DNA from: Pedobacter sp. W3I1
GTDB lineage: Bacteria; Bacteroidota; Bacteroidia; Sphingobacteriales; Sphingobacteriaceae
Assembly (NCBI RefSeq): GCF_030816015.1
Contig: NZ_JAUSXN010000001.1
Coordinates: 5,456,001 to 5,520,000 of the forward strand
Length of the DNA stretch: 64,000 nucleotides
Direction: 5' to 3'
The stretch's first letter is position 1. Every line of letters starts with the position of its first letter. Shown in pieces: positions 30,101 through 38,117 of this stretch. A model generated the notes under the pieces. That model made no database searches, was not told the origin of the DNA, and saw only the letters and a program-made list of their open reading frames with translations. Made by a program: the position numbers and the translations under genes.

Positions 30101-30284
30101 AACTGCCATTCCCATCGGTAGAGGTACCTGTTGTAGTACCTTTAATTTTCACACTTGCACCAGGCAAGGGACCTCCATCATCAGCAGAGGTAATTTTCCC
30201 TGTAATCGTTTTTACCTGGGCCAGAGCTGAAAGGCCTGTAAGTAAAATACACAGAAAAAAAAGTGAAGTAAAGATTTTTCTCAT
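27150..30284 (-). CDS. SusC/RagA-family TonB-linked outer-membrane transporter
   Basis: This TonB-dependent importer has 1044 residues. The signal peptide ends SALAQ. A carboxypeptidase-regulatory-like domain follows (residues about 24-95, ITGKITSADDGGPLPGASVK). The SusC signature LYVIDGVQIDN and INILKGGAATALYGLRGANG mark the plug. The rest is a 22-strand barrel ending ...TLNVGF with a C-terminal Phe for BAM recognition. It forms a two-gene unit with the SusD gene and ends at the terminator at 25646. No anti-sigma or hybrid regulator is adjacent. The ligand is unknown. Confidence 0.95.
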   Translation of the reverse strand: MRKIFTSLFFLCILLTGLSALAQVKTITGKITSADDGGPLPGASVKIKGTTTGTSTDGNGSFTIQVPSPNAVLVISLLGYKTQELTVGNKTSINAILASDTQELQEVTISTALGITRQAKSLGYAAQSVKSEDLNYNHQPNLLNALQGKIAGATISSTGGGPGQGASIRIRGVNSIDPNISGDPLYVIDGVQIDNSTSTTGANPDGTAFGSRGVTNRASDINPEDIETINILKGGAATALYGLRGANGVVVITTKRGKQNGVSVNFNSSYGFDEVLKSPAVQTEYTQGVLGVYTNPPGGIGPAWGPTIAEAKLIDPTHPDQLFNNYDRAFGTGQQVKNSLSVTGGSDAIKFFSSISQLYQKGMMPNTDNKNFSGRLNTDFTISPKFKASLNMNFTNSGGYTYSADRFGESLAYWSPRYDVADYQNADGSQKYFGTNNPIWGTANNRFKGDVNRFIGGASLSYDPAKWLNFSYRLGVDTYNDNRVRTARGPMYATEAMYDNAQGFYGEYNTKFRTINSTFVATLTSKLTDDITGTLRLGQELYDRKSKEIGTLGSILGVYDFFNLANAGVLTPTQTLKQKRLIGYFGEATFDYKNYLFLTVTGRNDITSTLPKANRSFFYPSASLSYVFSDQFKLPAVISQAKLRLSYARIGKDASEYSTFTGYSPYTSLPTGTGGLTIAPNLGNPDLRPEFTNTYEAGLEMSFFKNRLGFDFTYYYSLSKDQIIQTQISSAVGYLTKSINAGDIRNRGVELVLNGKPIVSKDFKWDVNVNLSANRNMVMSMPNGISEIVYGAARGYGNAGVTMKLIPGQPYGNIYGSYFNRYYGSTPEDPVVLDKNLPLLIGANGFPSISGGKQKLLGNSQPNYIIGMGNTFRYKNFSLNVLFDARLGFEKYNWLEDFYSAFGLPDYTADRRTVKVFDGVLANGQPNTKPVYMGQRIGPDNVDYGEGYYRIYYRNVSEPFVSDASWVRLRSASLTYNLPENWLPAKSIKNASLSVTGNNLWLWTKYYGVDPESSSYDSGSNNDGSAGFTYPSARTIMFTLNVGF

Positions 30285-30552
30285 ATCTCAATATTTAGGT
30301 TAATGATTTGTTTAGTTATTGCAATATAAGGTTTTTAAAAACAAGAACACGCACAAAACACGACCAGCCAGACTAAATTCTGTACAATTTTTGATACAAA
30401 AAGCCTGCAACCTGCAAAAACATGCAAAATTCAAGATAAAAAACGCAAAATACTCAAGCAAAATCAGTTGCTATAACATAAACAAGGAGCTTAAAACCCT
30501 ACTTATTGTAAATTTCACACTATGGGCAAATAGCAATGCCCTTAAAGCGAAA
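30285..30552. other. Gene-free spacer upstream of the first SusC gene
   Basis: This spacer is A/T-rich. On the minus strand CTTATATTG lies at a suitable distance before the SusC start, but no -33 TTTG at 19-21 nt supports it, so I do not call a promoter. The plus-strand frame through it has no protein-like composition. Confidence 0.4.
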
Positions 30553-30580
30553 AAGTCTTTCCGAATTACCGGAAAGACTT
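30553..30580 (-). terminator. Terminator of the beta-barrel receptor gene
   Basis: AAGTCTTTCCG and CGGAAAGACTT form a perfect 11-bp stem with a 6-nt loop. On the minus strand it is followed by TTTTT, including stem bases. It lies 24 nt after the stop codon of the gene at 30605. Confidence 0.8.
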
Positions 30581-30604
30581 ATATGATATATCTAGATTGG
30601 GTTT

Positions 30605-33058
30605 TTATTGCTGAACGCCACCGCCCATACCACCACCTTGTTGCTGATCTTGTTTCACATCGTCGTTTTTGATCTTTTTCTTCTCGGTAAATTTCAGTTT
30701 ACCGAATGAATAGCTAAAGTTAACACCAAAAGAACGTAATGGATAATAAATGTTAGTGCTCTGATAAAGTGTACTTACTTTATTTCCAAGCGTTGTAACA
30801 GAATTATTTACAGTTTTAATATGCAGATCGCGGGTAAATGGATTTAAAGTATTGATGCCGATTGAGCCTTTTTTGTTCAGGATATCTTTCTTGAACGATG
30901 CACCATAAAACACCATTGCATCGGTTTTACCTTGATAAGTTCTTCTTGGCGAGTTTACCACACCAAACAATTCGAAATTATAACCTTTACCAAATCCGTA
31001 TGCAGAACGTCCAAATATATTATAGTTTAAAAAGGTACCTGTACTTATTCCTGTTTGTGTATTGCTCACCTCGTAAGTATTAACACCCAGGTTAGTCATT
31101 AAAGTCCATTTTGGTTTTGGATTGTAGGAGGCAAAAACATTCGCTCCATAAGTTTGTGCCACCCCCACATTTATATATGTGGATAATGTTTTCTCAAATC
31201 CGTTCTCTTTTAATGGAGTGATAGAACTTTCAATTACCCCACCTGTGCGACGGTAAAATACTGATGCATTGATCACAGATCCTTTAATAAAGGTTGAATA
31301 ACCAAGTTCAAGGTTATCACTTAACTCAGGACTTAATGTTGGCTCTCCTTGTCTGATATTAAACTGATCGCTCTCATTACGGAAAGGATTTAAATAAGCT
31401 AAACTTGGTCTTTGCACCCTACGGTTGTAGCTTAATTTCAAAGTTGCATTGCCTTTAAGTGTTTGCGAAATGATGGCGCTTGGAAATATGTTGAAATAGT
31501 TATTTTTCTGGATGCCTGGATTAACAGTATTGAAATCGATACTGGTATATTCTGACCTTAAACCACCTTTAAAGTTTAATTTTTTACTCAATTTAAAGCT
31601 GATTACCCCATATGCAGAGGCTACATCTTGCTTGTACTCAAAATCCTGGTTTGCATTATTAGAAAATTCACTATTGATGTTTCTGAAAATCCCCTTTGCA
31701 CCCACTTCTAAAATGGTCGATTTGCTAAACGGATAGGTGTAGTCTGTTTGTATAGTGTATTCCTGATTTTTACCGGTATTGTTATTATTTACAGCAGGAA
31801 ATGAACTTCCAATAATTTCGTTTTGGAAATCTGTTGTATTTCTTCCCGATGATAATTGGCCAGAAATCGTGAATTCCTCTCCTTCTTTTTTAGTGGTATG
31901 TTTATAGTCTACATTCCAGTCGAAGTTATTAAAGCCCATGTCCATGTCACTGATATTTTTAAATGGCACGCCATTTAATTTATAATCCGCACTTCCGGGA
32001 CCACCGTTTGAAAAATTATTGTATTTTATATTAGAGCTTACGTTGTTATAGGCGTTAAAATCATAATCAACACCAAAACTACCATTATAACCTTTACGGC
32101 TCCATTTAGAAACCCCGTCCTGCATAATGTTAGTTATAGTTGTTTTGCCTATGGTATCGGTACGTGTACTATTTTCAAATAAGACTCTCGAATCCTGAGC
32201 ATAAGCCAGGTTTGTACCCAGACTTGCATTTACACTTAAACGACCGGTTTTTGCAGTTAGGTTAAATGCGCCATTGTTTTGACGTGTACCTGCAGATGCA
32301 TTTACCGTACCGCTTACGCCTTGCGCATTAGATTTTTTGGTAATGATATTGATGATACCTCCTGAACCTTCCGCATCGTATTTTGCTGATGGACTGGTAA
32401 TGACCTCCACACTTTTAATCTGCTCTGCAGGAATCATTTTCAATGCATCCGAAACACTACTAGCCATCGTTCCAGATGGTTTACCATTGATTAACACACG
32501 AACAGCGCCACCGCGTAACTGAACATTTCCATCAACATCTACAGAAAGCATAGGTACCTTACGCATTACATCAGTAGCGTCGCCACCAGCATTCGTTCCA
32601 TCGGCTTCGGCGTTATAAACCATTCTATCGATTTTATTTTCGATAACTGCTTTCGTTCCCTGAACCTGAACATCGGCCAGTGTATTTTCTGTTGACGAAA
32701 TATAAATTGTGCCTATATTATTGTCGGGTTTTGATGGTGTAGTGGTAACCAAAACAGATTTTGTTTTGTAGCCCATAAAACCGATCATTAACTTATAAGA
32801 ATCAGGCGATACATTTTGTAAGGTTAATTTTCCCTTTGCATCGGTTACACCACCGTTTACAGATTTGTTATCTTTTGCAGTAACCAACGATATAGTAGCA
32901 TAATCAATCGGTTTTTTTGTTAAAGAATCAATTATAGTGGCAGTAATACGGCCGGTAACAGTTGATTTTTTTGGTCCTCCGCCAAGTCCGCCCGGAAATT
33001 GGGCATGTGCGGTAAAAAATATTCCAAGGATAAAAGTAAGTAGTAAAAGTTTTTTCAT
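30605..33058 (-). CDS. Outer-membrane beta-barrel protein with carboxypeptidase-regulatory-like domain (TonB-receptor-like)
   Basis: This 817-residue outer-membrane protein has a signal peptide of about 19 residues (...FFTAHAQF). Residues of about 35-110 form a carboxypeptidase-regulatory-like domain (GRITATIIDSLTKKPIDYAT). A plug-like part follows, with VMRKVPMLSVDVDGNVQLRG and KSVEVITSPSAKYDAEGSGG, the hallmark of the outer-membrane beta-barrel family related to TonB receptors. The rest is barrel. It ends with an unusual low-complexity Gln/Gly tail (QQQGGGMGGGVQQ) rather than an aromatic residue. It is monocistronic, with a terminator. The ligand is unknown; metals and peptides are possible. 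Confidence 0.9.
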   Translation of the reverse strand: MKKLLLLTFILGIFFTAHAQFPGGLGGGPKKSTVTGRITATIIDSLTKKPIDYATISLVTAKDNKSVNGGVTDAKGKLTLQNVSPDSYKLMIGFMGYKTKSVLVTTTPSKPDNNIGTIYISSTENTLADVQVQGTKAVIENKIDRMVYNAEADGTNAGGDATDVMRKVPMLSVDVDGNVQLRGGAVRVLINGKPSGTMASSVSDALKMIPAEQIKSVEVITSPSAKYDAEGSGGIINIITKKSNAQGVSGTVNASAGTRQNNGAFNLTAKTGRLSVNASLGTNLAYAQDSRVLFENSTRTDTIGKTTITNIMQDGVSKWSRKGYNGSFGVDYDFNAYNNVSSNIKYNNFSNGGPGSADYKLNGVPFKNISDMDMGFNNFDWNVDYKHTTKKEGEEFTISGQLSSGRNTTDFQNEIIGSSFPAVNNNNTGKNQEYTIQTDYTYPFSKSTILEVGAKGIFRNINSEFSNNANQDFEYKQDVASAYGVISFKLSKKLNFKGGLRSEYTSIDFNTVNPGIQKNNYFNIFPSAIISQTLKGNATLKLSYNRRVQRPSLAYLNPFRNESDQFNIRQGEPTLSPELSDNLELGYSTFIKGSVINASVFYRRTGGVIESSITPLKENGFEKTLSTYINVGVAQTYGANVFASYNPKPKWTLMTNLGVNTYEVSNTQTGISTGTFLNYNIFGRSAYGFGKGYNFELFGVVNSPRRTYQGKTDAMVFYGASFKKDILNKKGSIGINTLNPFTRDLHIKTVNNSVTTLGNKVSTLYQSTNIYYPLRSFGVNFSYSFGKLKFTEKKKIKNDDVKQDQQQGGGMGGGVQQ

Positions 33059-33478
33059 GTTAAAAGTTAGTCTTTTGTAATTAGTCTACGCAAATTGCAT
33101 TTTGTTACAATTATAACCTATACTTTTCACCCAAACTATTTTAATTAGTCGGCAAACACTAGTCTTTTATCGGTAAAAGGAATGCGACTCAATTCCGTGC
33201 TTCCCTTTTTGTAGCAAAAAACAAATAGATGTATTCAATTTTCCTCTTGATTGGAAAGCAGGTTTCTATTCATATCGGTTCCGATAGTCCTGCCATCCGC
33301 TTTACTCACCCTGACTAACGTCGGGAATCGTGTTCGCTCCTGTCAGGTTTAGCTAACGTAAAAACTGTGCAAGAAACAGAATCTAAGGAGACAAAAATCA
33401 TCAAATGGGGCTTGCATTATCCTTCGATAGGCTATCATTGATAGCATCCGTTAGTATAGTCGTCATTCCCGCGCAGGC
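33059..33478. repeat. Gene-free spacer with diverged repeat copy
   Basis: Positions 33255-33305 (AAGCAGGTTTCTATTCATAT ... CATCCGCTTTA) resemble the minus strand of the 3604 repeat in diverged form. Positions 33461-33478 are the left half of a GTCATTCCCGC hairpin interrupted by the MITE-like element. Confidence 0.6.
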
Positions 33479-33967
33479 CTATCGTGTGGACACATCTTTT
33501 TTAAGAATGGTTTGGGCATCATACTAGCTAGCTTTAATAAACCACAATCTTTACCAAAGAACGCCGTCAATCCCAAGTGGTAGGAGAATCAAAAAAACAG
33601 GTGTAGAATAGAACAAGTAGTACTACCAAGCCTAAAACACAGTGGTTTTGTGTTCATAAGGCTGACTTAAAGTTTTAGAAGTATTTGAACACAAAACAAA
33701 GTGCCGCTGTTTTTTTGATGAGCGTGGGTAGTGAGAAGCCACATTGCTGGATTGACAAAGCGCTTTGGGTACTTTGGCGCTCCAAAGTAGCATGCCCCCG
33801 CGGCAAAGAGCGGAAAAACAATAAACATTTTTGTACTTAAAATGACAGTTTTTTGAATCGAACTCGTTAGTAGCACAAAAAGATGCTGAACTAAATTCAG
33901 CATGACGATCGCCTTAGGCAAGGGGCAAAAATAAATTTAGATTTAAAAACATGTGTCCACACGATAG
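33479..33967. mobile_element. MITE-like element, 489 bp, with 17-bp terminal inverted repeats
   Basis: The left end CTATCGTGTGGACACAT (33479-33495) and the right end ATGTGTCCACACGATAG (33951-33967) are perfect inverted repeats. The element is bordered on both sides by the direct repeat GCGCAGGC (33471-33478 and 33968-33975), an 8-bp target-site duplication. Removing the element and one repeat restores ATTCCCGCGCAGGCGGGAAT, a perfect hairpin of a dispersed intergenic family, so the insertion is nested. No transposase frame lies inside; the 84-codon frame at 33667-33921 is not transposase-like. Inside are further inverted repeats, such as GTTTTGTGTTCA against TGAACACAAAAC at about 33651 and 33687. 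An active relative elsewhere must have moved it. The transposase family is not assignable from the ends. Confidence 0.88.
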
Positions 33968-33975
33968 GCGCAGGC

Positions 33976-34139
33976 GGGAATCTAAAGCGCTTGCATTAAG
34001 ATTATTTGCGATGTTAACGCTTATTTGGTGAACCAAAGAGGGCACAAAAAATGGTCTGTGAGGACACAGACCATGGAATAGAAAATAAATTAGACAAGAC
34101 GGAGCGTGCTTAGCTTTTAGCTTTAGCCTTCCCCCCTCT
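33976..34139. repeat. Spacer with small hairpin repeat
   Basis: GGTCTGTGAGGACACAGACC at 34052-34071 is a palindrome sharing its arms with 19425-19445. Nothing else is seen. Confidence 0.5.
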
Positions 34140-34868
34140 TTAAACCTTTCTGATTTTAATAATACGCATCCAGTGCAATACCTTCATTACCGGATAAGTT
34201 GGATCAAATTCCCACCATTTGGTAGCAAAGTTAGGGCTGTTTGGTTTTTTATGGTGGTTGTTCTGAAAAAGCTCGCCCATTAACAAGAAATCCCAAGGTA
34301 ATGAGTTTTTGCTATGGTCATCATTATCATGGTTTGAATAGCCATATTTATGACCACACCAGTTTACAATTGCACCATGTAAAGGGCCCATTAAAAAGTG
34401 AATCGGCAATAAAATGAACAGCCACCAATGATTGGCAAAGGTGACATAGAAGCCGATATAAAACAGTCCACATGCAATTCTCCAGGCCCATGAATTTCCA
34501 ATCTTATCAACAACCGGCCATTCAGGATAATTTCCCTGGAAAGCTGGCTCTGGCTGTATTTTAAATTGCAGATAATCCATGTACATATTCTTCGTTGCAA
34601 TCATCATCCCGAAAACATCCTTAAAAAAATGTGGAGAGTGCGGGTCCTTTTTAGTGTCGCTGTAAGCATGGTGCATCCGGTGCAGGATAGCATAAGCCCT
34701 GGGGTTTAAAAATGATGAGCCTTGCGAGATCAGCAATATCAGGTAGAAAAACCGCTCCCAAAAAAGCTCCATTTTAAACATTTTGTGTGATGAGTAACGG
34801 TGAAGGAAAAAGGTTTGGCTAAACAGGGATAAAAACCAATGGCAAAGAAAAAAAATGAAGATAATCAT
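34140..34868 (-). CDS. Acyl-CoA/acyl-lipid fatty acid desaturase
   Basis: This membrane-bound di-iron desaturase of 242 residues introduces a double bond into fatty acyl chains. All three histidine clusters are present: HRYSSH at 23-28, HRMHHAYSDTKKDPHSPH from 63, and NNHHKKPNSP with the His pair at 205-206. Two hydrophobic hairpins span the membrane, and the compact length is normal for bacterial delta-9-type enzymes. The electron donor is not encoded nearby. It is a single gene with no obvious promoter match. It may adjust membrane fluidity in the cold. Confidence 0.93.
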   Translation of the reverse strand: MIIFIFFLCHWFLSLFSQTFFLHRYSSHKMFKMELFWERFFYLILLISQGSSFLNPRAYAILHRMHHAYSDTKKDPHSPHFFKDVFGMMIATKNMYMDYLQFKIQPEPAFQGNYPEWPVVDKIGNSWAWRIACGLFYIGFYVTFANHWWLFILLPIHFLMGPLHGAIVNWCGHKYGYSNHDNDDHSKNSLPWDFLLMGELFQNNHHKKPNSPNFATKWWEFDPTYPVMKVLHWMRIIKIRKV

Positions 34869-34959
34869 GTATGGGTGTGTATGCTATATAAACGTATTTT
34901 GAGGGCGTTTAGTTTTTCATCATGTATAAAAACTACGATGTTTAAGGGTTTAGACAAAA

Positions 34960-34990
34960 GAATCCTGTTCCAATGTATAGAACAGGATTC
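34960..34990 (-). terminator. Terminator of the cupin gene
   Basis: GAATCCTGTTC and GAACAGGATTC form a perfect 11-bp stem with a 9-nt loop. On the minus strand TTTTG follows. It is 18 nt past the stop codon at 35009 and may also act from the other side. Confidence 0.75.
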
Positions 34991-35008
34991 CATTTTTAAA
35001 TTATTTTA

Positions 35009-35506
35009 TTATCTACCGAAATCGTCTTGAACGCGGACGATATCGCTTTCATCTGATGGGTTTGAAGCATCGGTATGTTGCCATATTTCTGCAACAACAC
35101 CCCAATCTTCTAAACCAATTAAACGGTGGCGTTCGCCTTGTTGTAATTTGATCTGGTCTTTTGGTGCGTATTTTTTCACTTCACCTTCTTCATCGGTTTG
35201 GCTGGTTTTAATGCCAACGGTACCGGTAACCACTTGCCAGATTTCAGCTCTGCGGTGGTGATATTGCCACGATAGACGTGTATTTGGTGCAACGATTAAA
35301 ATTTTCGGGCTTAATTTACCACCAATTTTAAGGTCTTCAACATTTAATCCATCAAAATAAGTATCGGCAAATTGTTGCGCCTGCGCTTCATCTATTACAA
35401 AAAACCCACCCCAGGGGCGGGTTTCATCGCGGTTTACTACATTAAAACCTTCAATTTTTAAACGTTGTGCTACGCTTTCGAATATTTCTTTTTTGTCGTT
35501 TGTCAT
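35009..35506 (-). CDS. Type II mannose-6-phosphate isomerase-like cupin
   Basis: This cytosolic single-domain cupin has 165 residues. RPWGGFFVID near residue 30 and SPKILIVAPNTRLSWQYHHR with the HH(x)nE metal ligands (HHRRAEIW) resemble the isomerase domain at the C-terminus of ManC-type GDP-mannose enzymes. GERHRLIGLEDWGVVAEIWQ supplies the second cupin motif. The expected reaction is fructose-6-phosphate/mannose-6-phosphate or a related sugar-phosphate isomerisation. The protein is shorter than bifunctional ManC enzymes and lacks the nucleotidyltransferase half. It is a single gene with its own terminator. Confidence 0.82.
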   Translation of the reverse strand: MTNDKKEIFESVAQRLKIEGFNVVNRDETRPWGGFFVIDEAQAQQFADTYFDGLNVEDLKIGGKLSPKILIVAPNTRLSWQYHHRRAEIWQVVTGTVGIKTSQTDEEGEVKKYAPKDQIKLQQGERHRLIGLEDWGVVAEIWQHTDASNPSDESDIVRVQDDFGR

Positions 35507-35603
35507 TGATAAAATATTTGTTTTCTAATGATTGTCGAGGTTCATAGGCACAATTAATCGCCTATGTGGTTCTATAATTGCCGCAAAAATAAGCCTAATA
35601 AAT

Positions 35604-35622
35604 TAAAAAAGCCCTTTCGGGC
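35604..35622 (-). terminator. Terminator of the Mfa2/FimB-like gene
   Basis: GCCCTTTCGGGC forms a tight tetraloop hairpin, followed on the minus strand by TTTTTT. It lies about 110 nt after the stop at 35735. Confidence 0.75.
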
Positions 35623-35734
35623 CCTTTATTTTTTTCTTCGGATATTTTATCAAGTATTTGAATTGCATATTTAAGCCACAGGTAAGATCAAACAAAGCAA
35701 TATGTCAATTGAAATACGCTACAGCGTAAATTGC

Positions 35735-36574
35735 CTATTCTATCACAGTGGTGAATGCCATTGTTGAAAATTGGATACTTAAGGTAGTTCTCTTGTTTTT
35801 AGGAACGTTTACCTCAATATATTTTTCTGTACTGCCATACCTGATCCGCATGCCTACCGGAACATGAGTTCTGATGATGTAGTAGCTGATTGAACCATCT
35901 TTACTATATCTGAGCCCAGATCCAAAATCATTTTCCATTGGGTTATAAGAAGTCTGCGTATCAATTTTATATGCCGTGTAGTCATTTTGCAGGTCAACAG
36001 TATAAGTGGGTAAATCGGTTACTACAACGTTTAATAACCCGACAATCCGTTCCATAATAATCTCCAGGGTTTGGTTATTGGTTACGGCTATCCCTACCTT
36101 TTTTGCGAAAAAGGTATCTGATGTTTTATAAAGCTTATCTAAAAAATACTGCGTTGGCTGCCAGTATTGAAAGTTCGCTTCAGCATAAGGCAAATAAACA
36201 GGCTTATCTTTATCCGCATCATAAAATTGGTTTATGCCAAATTCGCTATTTGATCCGATTGCCACAAAATTATAGGTTCCATTAGGCAGTTCGAAGTTGA
36301 TCTGACCAAATGTAGAACTTGTAGACAATTGCGTTTGCCTGATTACTTCAGTCCCATCCGCTGTGTTGTAAACAATAATAGTTAACTGTGCAATAAAATT
36401 TTTTAGCGGCTCGGTTGGAAAACCAACATTAGCTTCGCCTACATTGTGATTTACCCCGCCGATCTTGAAACCGATTTTATTCTTTTTCACAGATTCCACC
36501 TGTCCACCGAGATTTTTTATACATGCTGAGAGCATTATCGCTACAGCACACATTGTTAGCATGATTTTTTTCAT
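35735..36574 (-). CDS. Lipoprotein resembling Mfa2/FimB fimbrial-anchor proteins
   Basis: This 279-residue lipoprotein has a lipobox ending LSAC (Cys18). After it, two beta-rich domains are apparent: the first contains LKNFIAQLTIIVYNTADGTE and LPNGTYNFVAIGSNSEFG, and the second IMERIVGLLNVVVTDLP. This is the pattern of Bacteroidales Mfa2/FimB-type proteins that anchor fimbriae or bind the surface. No fimbrillin or Mfa1-like partner gene lies next to it, so a fimbrial role is only a possibility. It stands alone, with its own terminator. Confidence 0.6.
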   Translation of the reverse strand: MKKIMLTMCAVAIMLSACIKNLGGQVESVKKNKIGFKIGGVNHNVGEANVGFPTEPLKNFIAQLTIIVYNTADGTEVIRQTQLSTSSTFGQINFELPNGTYNFVAIGSNSEFGINQFYDADKDKPVYLPYAEANFQYWQPTQYFLDKLYKTSDTFFAKKVGIAVTNNQTLEIIMERIVGLLNVVVTDLPTYTVDLQNDYTAYKIDTQTSYNPMENDFGSGLRYSKDGSISYYIIRTHVPVGMRIRYGSTEKYIEVNVPKNKRTTLSIQFSTMAFTTVIE

Positions 36575-36989
36575 AAGGCCTTTTAATAATAAAATTAAAA
36601 TAATCGCTATCTAATGAAGGACAACCTTTAAAACTGTATCCTAAATTGCAAAGCTGTGAAACGAAAAATGCACACTTTTATCTGTGTAAAATTAGAATAC
36701 CAAACAAAAAAAGGCCTATAAAAACCATGATTAGATCTTAATATACCCTTAGCTTCAGTATGTTTGATAAACACTAGAATTCTCATTAAAATGATACAGG
36801 AACCGTTTTAAGCATGTAAAGGCAGAAGTGGTGAAGAAGTAACTGGCCGGCAGAAGTCGTCATTTCGAGCGGAGTGCAACGCAGTCGAGAAATCTAATTA
36901 TTATAGATCTCTCTCCCGAAAGTTCGGGACTGCGCTTCAGTCGAGATGACGACTTTGATTAAGATTCTACACTTGATAATCTTTTTTAA
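36575..36989. repeat. Gene-free spacer with a long interrupted hairpin
   Basis: Positions of about 36857-36950 form a long inverted repeat: GTCGTCATTTCGAGCGGAGT pairs with the complementary region ending GCTTCAGTCGAGATGACGAC, and a small hairpin CCCGAAAGTTCGGG lies inside. It is of the same family as 19271 and 44957. Confidence 0.6.
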
Positions 36990-37865
36990 TTACTGAACCT
37001 TGTTTACCACAAGATCATCGAAATAAATGTAACTGGTTTGGCTAGAGCCCCATACCGCAACATCTTTTCCACCTCTAAAATTGTGGAATGATAACCTGTT
37101 AATTAAACGTTGTGCATCATTGGTCGTCCAACGGATAGATTGATCCAATACGGTAGTTCCATTGATGATGACCTGTACCTGACCATTTTTATTCGATCCG
37201 GTATTGCTTTTTACATACAAATGCACGGTATAAGTATCACCTTTTACCAGGCTACCTGACGAAGGGTAAGACTTGCCAAAGGTATCGCCGCAAGGGCCAG
37301 CCATATCCCTGTGGTAAACATAGGGTTGAAAAAATACTCGGCTACCGGTATTGTACCACATTAAACGTAAGCTTCCTCCATTACCATCGCTGGCAATGTC
37401 GCATCCGGTATTGCCTTCGCCAATTAAGAAGCCGAAGCCAACTTTACCACCCCTGCTCCAATCGAACTGACTATGAAAACGTACTTTAAAGGTAGCCTCG
37501 TATGCTGAACCGTCTGATATATCAGCACCTGCGATTAAACCATTCGAAACAGAATTAGGTGCAAGGGTAGCCCTGGCCCAATTACCCGAAATATAGGCCC
37601 TGCTTTCGTTCCAACCCGTTAAGTTTGCACCACCAAAATCGGCACTGGCTTCGCCGTAGGTGTATGTGCCATCGGCGTGTGTAAAACCGGTATTGATATT
37701 ACTTGGAATAGCCTCGGTAGTAGCTTTAGCGTTTGATTGCGCTACAACATCAATGTTTTCCGGGACTGGTTCTGCTACTTTGTCTTTCTGACAACCATAA
37801 AAGCTAAGGGAAAGTACAAGCACTACTGATGCGATAAAATGCGTTGAATTCATTTTCTGACTCAT
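36990..37865 (-). CDS. Secreted lipoprotein with polysaccharide-lyase-14-like fold
   Basis: This 291-residue lipoprotein has a lipobox ending FYGC (Cys25; Cys21 if the second Met starts). The body resembles the jelly-roll fold of PL14-type alginate lyases and related lectins. FKVRFHSQFDWSRGGKVGFG is the typical strand pair. FFQPYVYHRDMAGPCGDTFG holds the basic and aromatic groove, and YIYFDDLVV closes the fold. The catalytic residues cannot be confirmed by eye, so it may be a binding protein rather than a lyase. Its position beside a LacI regulator and two SusCD pairs suggests a role in capturing or cutting a polymer. The promoter region carries a palindrome with TTACAACGAT. Confidence 0.65.
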   Translation of the reverse strand: MSQKMNSTHFIASVVLVLSLSFYGCQKDKVAEPVPENIDVVAQSNAKATTEAIPSNINTGFTHADGTYTYGEASADFGGANLTGWNESRAYISGNWARATLAPNSVSNGLIAGADISDGSAYEATFKVRFHSQFDWSRGGKVGFGFLIGEGNTGCDIASDGNGGSLRLMWYNTGSRVFFQPYVYHRDMAGPCGDTFGKSYPSSGSLVKGDTYTVHLYVKSNTGSNKNGQVQVIINGTTVLDQSIRWTTNDAQRLINRLSFHNFRGGKDVAVWGSSQTSYIYFDDLVVNKVQ

Positions 37866-38061
37866 GTTAATTTTAGTTTAGATTTAAATTTGGTTAGTGA
37901 TTTTTTTGAGTGAGGTGTAATACCCTATCCTTGATAGTTTATTACTGATTGATTTGCAGCTGTTTTTTATTCTTTTGGTTAGCTTGATCTGATACGCTAA
38001 CTTAGTCAAAAACGTAACTCCAAACAGACGACAACTACCTTAAAAACAGCTAAATGTGATT

Positions 38062-38080
38062 TAATCGATGTTACAACGAT
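38062..38080. promoter_or_regulatory. Candidate LacI-family operator upstream of the PL14-like gene
   Basis: AATCGATGTTACAACGATT is an imperfect palindrome lying 197-215 nt upstream of the lipoprotein start and 38 nt beyond the LacI gene 3' end. The core TTACAACGAT recurs at 44757-44766 upstream of a SusC gene. Confidence 0.3.
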
Positions 38081-38117
38081 TGAAATATTTGCAATTAAAG
38101 TATTAGTAAAGCTTATT

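Noticed and set aside
30319..30672. A 117-codon plus-strand frame in the spacer upstream of a SusC gene
   Set aside because: It overlaps the 3' end and terminator of the opposite-strand barrel gene, and its Lys/Asn-rich composition is that of A/T-rich spacer.
33667..33921. An 84-codon frame inside the MITE-like element
   Set aside because: Its sequence is a translation of hairpin and GATGACG-type repeats (MLNLVQHLF from a palindrome) and does not resemble a transposase.
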